Of a stretch of DNA of 32,220 bases, positions 27,499 through 32,220 are shown piece by piece. The stretch is taken from the NCBI GenBank assembly GCA_021202815.1, contig JAJQCG010000166.1:1-32220 (forward strand), given 5' to 3'. This DNA comes from Lachnospiraceae bacterium. GTDB taxonomy: Bacteria > Bacillota > Clostridia > Lachnospirales > Lachnospiraceae. Within the stretch, counting starts at the first letter, position 1; each line of letters begins with the position of its first letter. The notes beneath the pieces were generated by a model. It made no database searches. It was given only the letters and a program-made list of their open reading frames with translations, and was not told where the DNA came from. The position numbers and the translations under genes are program-made.

Positions 27499-30153
27499 TC
27501 ACCACCTGTTCTTCAGCTTATTCTGCAGACGGTAGAGGGTATTCATGGCGTCCATCGGCGTCATGTTCGTGATATCGAGCTCTGTCAGCTCACGCACCAC
27601 GTCGTCGTCCTTCACCGTGTCAAAGAGGGAAATCTGCTCGAGATCCACCTCATCATATTTTTTAGTTTTACTCTTTGCTTTTGCCTTCGTCCGGCGCTCC
27701 TCGGCGATCTCCTTTGCCCGCACGGAAATGTCCGCCTGGCTTAGCTCCTCCACGAGCTCCTTCGCCCGCGCGATGACGCCCTCGGGCACGCCAGCCAGCT
27801 TCGCGACCTGGATGCCGTAGGATTTGTCGGCTCCGCCCTTGACAATCTTCCGGAGAAATACAATATCGTCGCCCTTCTCCTTGACCGCGATGCAGTAATT
27901 GTTGACGCCGTCCATCGTACCCTCGAGCTCCGTCAGCTCATGGTAGTGCATTGCGAAGAGCGTCTTCGCGCCGAGCAGACGCTTATCTGCGATGTGCTCG
28001 ATGACCGCCCAGGCGATCGCGAGGCCGTCGAAGGTGCTCGTCCCGCGCCCGATCTCATCGAGAATCAGCAGGCTGTCCGGCATGGCGTTCCGCAGGATGT
28101 TCGACACCTCATTCATCTCTACCATGAAGGTGCTCTGCCCGCTCGCGAGGTCATCGGAGGCACCTACGCGCGTGAAAATGCGGTCGACAATGCCAATGTC
28201 CGCGCTGTCCGCCGGAACAAAGCTGCCGAGCTGGGCCATGAGTACGATCAGCGCCGTCTGCCGCATGTAGGTGGATTTACCCGCCATATTCGGGCCGGTG
28301 ATGATCGAGACACGGTTCGCGCCGTTGTCGAGATAGGTATCATTTGCAATAAACAGATTTCCGGGTAGCATGCACTCCACGACCGGATGCCGGCCGCCGC
28401 GAATATCGATGACGCCGCGCTTATTGATCTTCGGGCGGACATAGTGATTTTTCTCCGCCACCCAGGCGAGGGAAGTGAAGACGTCCAGCCGCGCCACGGC
28501 CTTCGCCGTCCGCTGGATGCGCAGCACCTGAGAACCGATGTGGTCACGCACCTCTGAGAAAAGCTGATACTCGAGCGCCGTCAGCTTCTCCTCCGCCCCC
28601 AGGATCGTATCCTCCAGCTCCTTCAGCTCCGGCGTAATGTAGCGCTCAGCGTTCGTCAGCGTTTGCTTGCGGATATAGTCGTCCGGCACCAGGTTTTTGA
28701 AGGAATTCGTCACTTCCAGGTAATAGCCGAAGACCTTATTATATTTCACGCGCAGATTCTTGATGCCGGTGCGCTCGCGCTCGCGCGTCTCAACGTCGGC
28801 AAGCCAGGATTTACCCTCCGTGCGCGCGCTGCGGTATTTGTCCACATCCTCATTGTAGCCATCCTTGATCATATTGCCCTCGCGGACGGAGATCGGCGGA
28901 TCTTCGATAATGGACTTGTCAAGCAGCTCATAGAGATCCGTGAGCGGATCAAGCTCCTCCAGAATTTCCTGCAAAAGCGGCGATTTCAACTCCGAAAGCA
29001 GCGTGCGGATCGGCGGCAGCATTTCGAGCGAAGTCTTAAATGCGATCAGATCCCGCGGATTCGCCGACTGGTAGCTGATACGTCCGATCAGGCGCTCCAG
29101 GTCGTAAATCGGATTCAGATATTCGCGCAGCTCGTCGCGCGTGATGAGCTGACTGCTCAGCTCCTCGATCGCGCTGAGTCGTTTTTCGATCTCGTCCCGG
29201 TCGATGAGCGGCTGCTCGATATAGCCGCGCAGCGTGCACGCGCCCATGGCCGTCTTCGTGCGATCGAGCACCCAGAGCAGCGAACCACGCTTCTGCTTCT
29301 CGCGCAGCGTCTCCACCAGTTCCAGATTTCTCCGACTTGAACTGTTGATGAGCATGTAGCTGCCCGTCACATAGGGCTGCAGCTTACTAAGATGCGCGAG
29401 CGATGTCTTCTGCGTTTCTGTGAGATAACGCAGCAGCGCCCCGGCGGCGATGACACCGCAGTCCAGGTCCTGCACGCCCAGCCCTTCGAGAGAATTTACA
29501 TGGAAATGCTCACAGATCTCCTTCCGGCACAGTTCGTCGTCAAAATACCAGTTGTCCAGGGAATAGAGCGAAATGCCGAGCCGCTCCTTCAGGTCGTCGA
29601 GATCGACGCCGCTGACAAAGAGCGCCTCATTGCAGACCAGTTCCCGGGGCGTGATTTTGGCGATCTCGTCGATCAGCTTCCGCGCGGAGTCGAGCTCCGT
29701 GACAAAATAATCGCCGGTCGTCACGTCCGCAAAGGAGATGTCAAACCGGTCGCTGACATAGACGATGCTCATGATGTAATTATTCCGGGATTCGTCGAGC
29801 GCCTGGGCATTCAGATTCGTCCCCGGCGTCACGATGCGCACCACCTCGCGCTTCACAAGGCCCTTCGCGAGCACGGGATCCTCCATCTGCTCGCAGATCG
29901 CGACCTTGTATCCCTTCGAGACCAGGCGGCTTAAGTAGCCGTCCACCGCATGGTAGGGCACGCCGCACATCGGCGCGCGCTCCTCGAGGCCGCAGCTTTT
30001 TCCCGTCAGCGTCAGCTCCAGCTCGCGGGATACGGTCTTCGCATCGTCAAAAAACATCTCGTAAAAATCGCCGAGACGGTAAAATAAGATGCAGTCCGGG
30101 TACTCTTCTTTCGTCTTCATGTACTGCTTCATCATTGGTGTAAGCTCTGCCAC
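27499..30153 (-). CDS. mutS: DNA mismatch repair protein MutS
   Basis: VAELTPMMKQYMKTKEEYPDCILFYRLGDFYEMFFDDA...ITGPNMAGKSTYMRQTALIVLMAQLGSFVPA...LILDEIGRGTSTFDGLAIAWAV. GTG start at 30153 preceded by GAGGAAGGAAA; the ORF-track start at 30276 is too long. Confidence 0.97.
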   Translation of the reverse strand: MAELTPMMKQYMKTKEEYPDCILFYRLGDFYEMFFDDAKTVSRELELTLTGKSCGLEERAPMCGVPYHAVDGYLSRLVSKGYKVAICEQMEDPVLAKGLVKREVVRIVTPGTNLNAQALDESRNNYIMSIVYVSDRFDISFADVTTGDYFVTELDSARKLIDEIAKITPRELVCNEALFVSGVDLDDLKERLGISLYSLDNWYFDDELCRKEICEHFHVNSLEGLGVQDLDCGVIAAGALLRYLTETQKTSLAHLSKLQPYVTGSYMLINSSSRRNLELVETLREKQKRGSLLWVLDRTKTAMGACTLRGYIEQPLIDRDEIEKRLSAIEELSSQLITRDELREYLNPIYDLERLIGRISYQSANPRDLIAFKTSLEMLPPIRTLLSELKSPLLQEILEELDPLTDLYELLDKSIIEDPPISVREGNMIKDGYNEDVDKYRSARTEGKSWLADVETRERERTGIKNLRVKYNKVFGYYLEVTNSFKNLVPDDYIRKQTLTNAERYITPELKELEDTILGAEEKLTALEYQLFSEVRDHIGSQVLRIQRTAKAVARLDVFTSLAWVAEKNHYVRPKINKRGVIDIRGGRHPVVECMLPGNLFIANDTYLDNGANRVSIITGPNMAGKSTYMRQTALIVLMAQLGSFVPADSADIGIVDRIFTRVGASDDLASGQSTFMVEMNEVSNILRNAMPDSLLILDEIGRGTSTFDGLAIAWAVIEHIADKRLLGAKTLFAMHYHELTELEGTMDGVNNYCIAVKEKGDDIVFLRKIVKGGADKSYGIQVAKLAGVPEGVIARAKELVEELSQADISVRAKEIAEERRTKAKAKSKTKKYDEVDLEQISLFDTVKDDDVVRELTELDITNMTPMDAMNTLYRLQNKLKNRW

Positions 30154-30352
30154 TTTCCTTCCTCGCTTTCGCCCCTTATCATAGCATAAGCTGAAAGTCT
30201 GGTAAAGAAAAAAATCCGATGTCAGAAAGCGCTTTTGCGATAAAAAACATGCGACATGAGCCGTCGAAGAACACACAGAATCTCAGACATCAATCCTGCA
30301 CCGAAGGATATCCATCGCTTTCAAAACTGTAAAATTACACTCAAAATTACAG

Positions 30353-31036
30353 TCATCTGCGAATACGATATTGGGACAGGAACTCTTTATGCTCCTCCGT
30401 GACCCGGAAGCTCTCCCTCGCCTTGCGAATTGTCATCCGCTGCACCCAGGGGTCAAGCCGCTTTTCCGTAATATAGGGCAGCACCGCGTCATACTGCTTC
30501 GCCAGCGCCGTGGCGAAGTACCAGGCGATCATCATATTCACGTAATATTCTTCTGAGCGGATCGCGGTGACGCGCTCCGGGTATTTCCCATTGAAATCCT
30601 CGTCGAGAAAATGCTGCATTAGTATTCCGATGCCAAAGCGCAGAATATAAGGATGCTCTGAGGCAAGCCACTGATCAATGTACGGCAGCAGCTCCTGATG
30701 GTGCTTCCGGAAAACCTTCGGGGAAAGCTGATCACAGGTCGCCCAGTTGTCAATATAGGGAAGAAAAGCCAGGAGTTCCTCCATACAGGCGTCAAAATCC
30801 CGCTCCTCGCAGATCAGAAAAGCGTGGAGCTGATTTTCCTCAAAATAAGCATGTGGCAGTTCCGTCATAAACTGCCGCGCATCTTCTGTCCCTCTCAATT
30901 CCTTCGCACAGATCCGCAGGCTCGGCGTGCGCACCCCGATCACCGTCTCCGGCGGCACGGTCGGCATCAGCTTTCTCTGAAAATCCCGGTAGCCCGTGTC
31001 CTGCCGGGACCATAAATATTCTGTAATTATCATCAT
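30353..31036 (-). CDS. AlkD-like DNA alkylation repair (HEAT-like) protein
   Basis: GVRTPSLRICAKELRG...FYEENQL-type HAFLI...FLPYIDNWATCDQLSPKVF...WLASEHPYILRFGIGILMQHFLDE...VNMMIAWYFATALAKQYDAVLPYI. Confidence 0.88.
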   Translation of the reverse strand: MMIITEYLWSRQDTGYRDFQRKLMPTVPPETVIGVRTPSLRICAKELRGTEDARQFMTELPHAYFEENQLHAFLICEERDFDACMEELLAFLPYIDNWATCDQLSPKVFRKHHQELLPYIDQWLASEHPYILRFGIGILMQHFLDEDFNGKYPERVTAIRSEEYYVNMMIAWYFATALAKQYDAVLPYITEKRLDPWVQRMTIRKARESFRVTEEHKEFLSQYRIRR

Positions 31037-31101
31037 TCAGTCTCCGTCTGATCTCTGAACAAAGGCTTCACACCGCAGGCAGGGTTAATTGCTCACAGAT
31101 A

Positions 31102-31239
31102 TCATGATTTCGTTTCCTCTTTTGGATCGTGCGTCTCAATATACTCTATAATATCGAGTATTTCATCACTGCTCATTCCTTTTTCACGCAGCTTTCTGAT
31201 CAGGTTTACCACTTCTTTACCAGTCATATATTCACTCAC
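31102..31239 (-). CDS. Small conserved-looking protein, 45 aa
   Basis: GTG start reading MSEYMTGKEVVNLIRKLREKGMSSDEILDIIEYIETHDPKEETKS*, with AAAGGCGGTGATGG upstream and a good promoter. Internal ATG at 31227 is an alternative start. Confidence 0.65.
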   Translation of the reverse strand: MSEYMTGKEVVNLIRKLREKGMSSDEILDIIEYIETHDPKEETKS

Positions 31240-31266
31240 TTTCCATCACCGCCTTTCGTCGGTGAT

Positions 31267-31296
31267 ATTATACCATAGCGTAAAGCCTTTGTTCAA
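31267..31296 (-). promoter_or_regulatory. Promoter of the 45-aa ORF: TTGAAC-N18-TATAAT
   Basis: -35 at 31296..31291, -10 at 31272..31267. Confidence 0.65.
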
Positions 31297-31395
31297 TTAT
31301 CAACGTACGCTTTGATACTTTTTTTATCCGGAAAATACGATGAGATCTCATCAGGAATCCAGAATTAACAGGACGATCTTATCTTACAACCACAC

Positions 31396-31422
31396 AAATC
31401 CGAACTCCGTGAGTCCGGATTT
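31396..31422 (-). terminator. Hairpin just downstream of tmRNA, possible terminator
   Basis: AAATCCGGACT-CACGG-AGTTCGGATTT: 11-bp stem with one G-U, 5-nt loop; no strong U tract follows. Confidence 0.5.
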
Positions 31423-31433
31423 GCATACATAAG

Positions 31434-31770
31434 TGGACCTGAGGGGAATCGAACCCCTGTCCGAAAGCCCTTCCATTGCGGTATCTCCCATCACAGCCGT
31501 TTGTTTGTCATTCCCTCCACCGCACGCCAGACGGCAGGCTTACGGCTTCAGTAGCTTCATCATACGCCCATGCGCGCAAAGCTTAACGCATGTCGTTTCC
31601 CGCATCAATGATGCCCGGGTCTCAGGGTGCGGGTGCCCCAAGTCGGACAGCAGCCCTTAGGCTGCGAGTGCTAAATTATCTTCAGCGTTTATATTTAGGT
31701 TTGCACCTTGCGCGGTGCCTTCGGATGGCTGCCACAACTTCAAAACCCCCGTCGAAACCTTTACAAGCCC
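31434..31770 (-). ncRNA. ssrA: tmRNA
   Basis: 5' GGGCTTGTAAAGGTTTCGACGGGGGTTTTGAAGTTGTGGCAGCC; tag frame GCAAACCTAAATATAAACGCTGAAGATAATTTAGCACTCGCAGCCTAA = ANLNINAEDNLALAA*; 3' GGACAGGGGTTCGATTCCCCTCAGGTCCA. GGGCUUG pairs with CAGGUCC as a 7-bp acceptor stem (two G-U pairs). Confidence 0.96.
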
Positions 31771-31815
31771 TGAAAGATTGTAGAGGCAACGCAAAAGATT
31801 TTTGTAGCGGACTTT

Positions 31816-31844
31816 ACTATAACGAAAAGAAACACATTTGTCAA
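31816..31844 (-). promoter_or_regulatory. ssrA promoter: TTGACA-N17-TATAGT
   Basis: -35 at 31844..31839, -10 at 31821..31816, 17-nt spacer; about 45 nt upstream of the mature tmRNA 5' end. Confidence 0.8.
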
Positions 31845-31916
31845 GCAAATCATTCACAAAATGGACATAATAAACTGATAGAATGAAAAAAAACTGGATT
31901 ACAGGAGCGTGGGCTT

Positions 31917-32220
31917 ATGGAGAAGCTGAAGATTTTAGTGGTGGACGATGAGAGCCGCATGCGGAAGCTCGTGAGGGACTTCCTGGTAAAAAAGAATTAT
32001 GAGGTGCTCGAAACCGGGGACGGAGAACAGGCGATCGACATCTTCTTTGAACAGAAGGACATTGCGCTCATCATACTGGATGTGATGATGCCGAAGATGG
32101 ACGGCTGGCAGGTCTGCCGCGAGATACGCCAGTATTCCAAGGTTCCGATCATCATGCTGACGGCCAAGGGAGATGAAAGAGACGAGCTTCTGGGATTTGA
32201 TCTGGGGGTGGATGATTATA
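31917..32220 (+). CDS. OmpR-type response regulator, 3' end truncated by the window edge
   Basis: MEKLKILVVDDESRMRKLVRDFLVKKNYEVLETGDGEQAIDIFFEQKDIALIILDVMMPKMDGWQVCREIRQYSKVPIIMLTAKGDERDELLGFDLGVDDY; AGGAG upstream. Missing from the ORF track because it has no stop in the window. Confidence 0.92.
   Translation, partial: MEKLKILVVDDESRMRKLVRDFLVKKNYEVLETGDGEQAIDIFFEQKDIALIILDVMMPKMDGWQVCREIRQYSKVPIIMLTAKGDERDELLGFDLGVDDY

Noticed and set aside
30154-30276. N-terminal extension of MutS in the ORF track
   Set aside because: MutS homology starts at VAELTPMMKQY; the extension covers the promoter and ribosome-binding region.
31657-31857. 66-aa minus-strand ORF ending ANLNINAEDNLALAA
   Set aside because: This is the tmRNA 5' part and proteolysis-tag frame, not a protein gene.

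Overview
Chromosomal window that looks like a Lachnospiraceae-type (Clostridia) genome; nearly everything is on the minus strand. In minus-strand transcription order: divergent 5' end of an OmpR-type response regulator (+ strand, cut by the right edge); ssrA/tmRNA; a 45-aa small ORF; an AlkD-like DNA alkylation repair protein; mutS-mutL; a DUF2284 metal-binding protein; an OmpR-family response regulator plus histidine kinase; one enormous secreted-protein gene (ORF of 5051 codons, about 5037 aa from the better start); the housekeeping/sporulation cluster yqfC-yqfD-phoH-ybeY; a SpoVB/MATE-like flippase interrupted by a single in-frame TAA; and a DUF262/DUF1524/DUF4268-type (GmrSD-like) protein cut by the left edge and missing from the supplied ORF track. 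The most unusual object is the giant protein: signal peptide, very acidic Ser/Thr/Asp/Glu-rich region, transglutaminase-like Cys-His-Asp domain, about 10 degenerate repeats of roughly 0.9-1.4 kb with acidic low-complexity linkers at one equivalent position, an Ig-like region, and a C-terminal glycoside-hydrolase-like (DUF5722-like) domain, with no recognisable wall anchor. It sits behind its own sigma-A-like promoter, which has three TTCACA direct repeats next to it, immediately downstream of a two-component system. All assignments come from reading the sequence; no database search was run.
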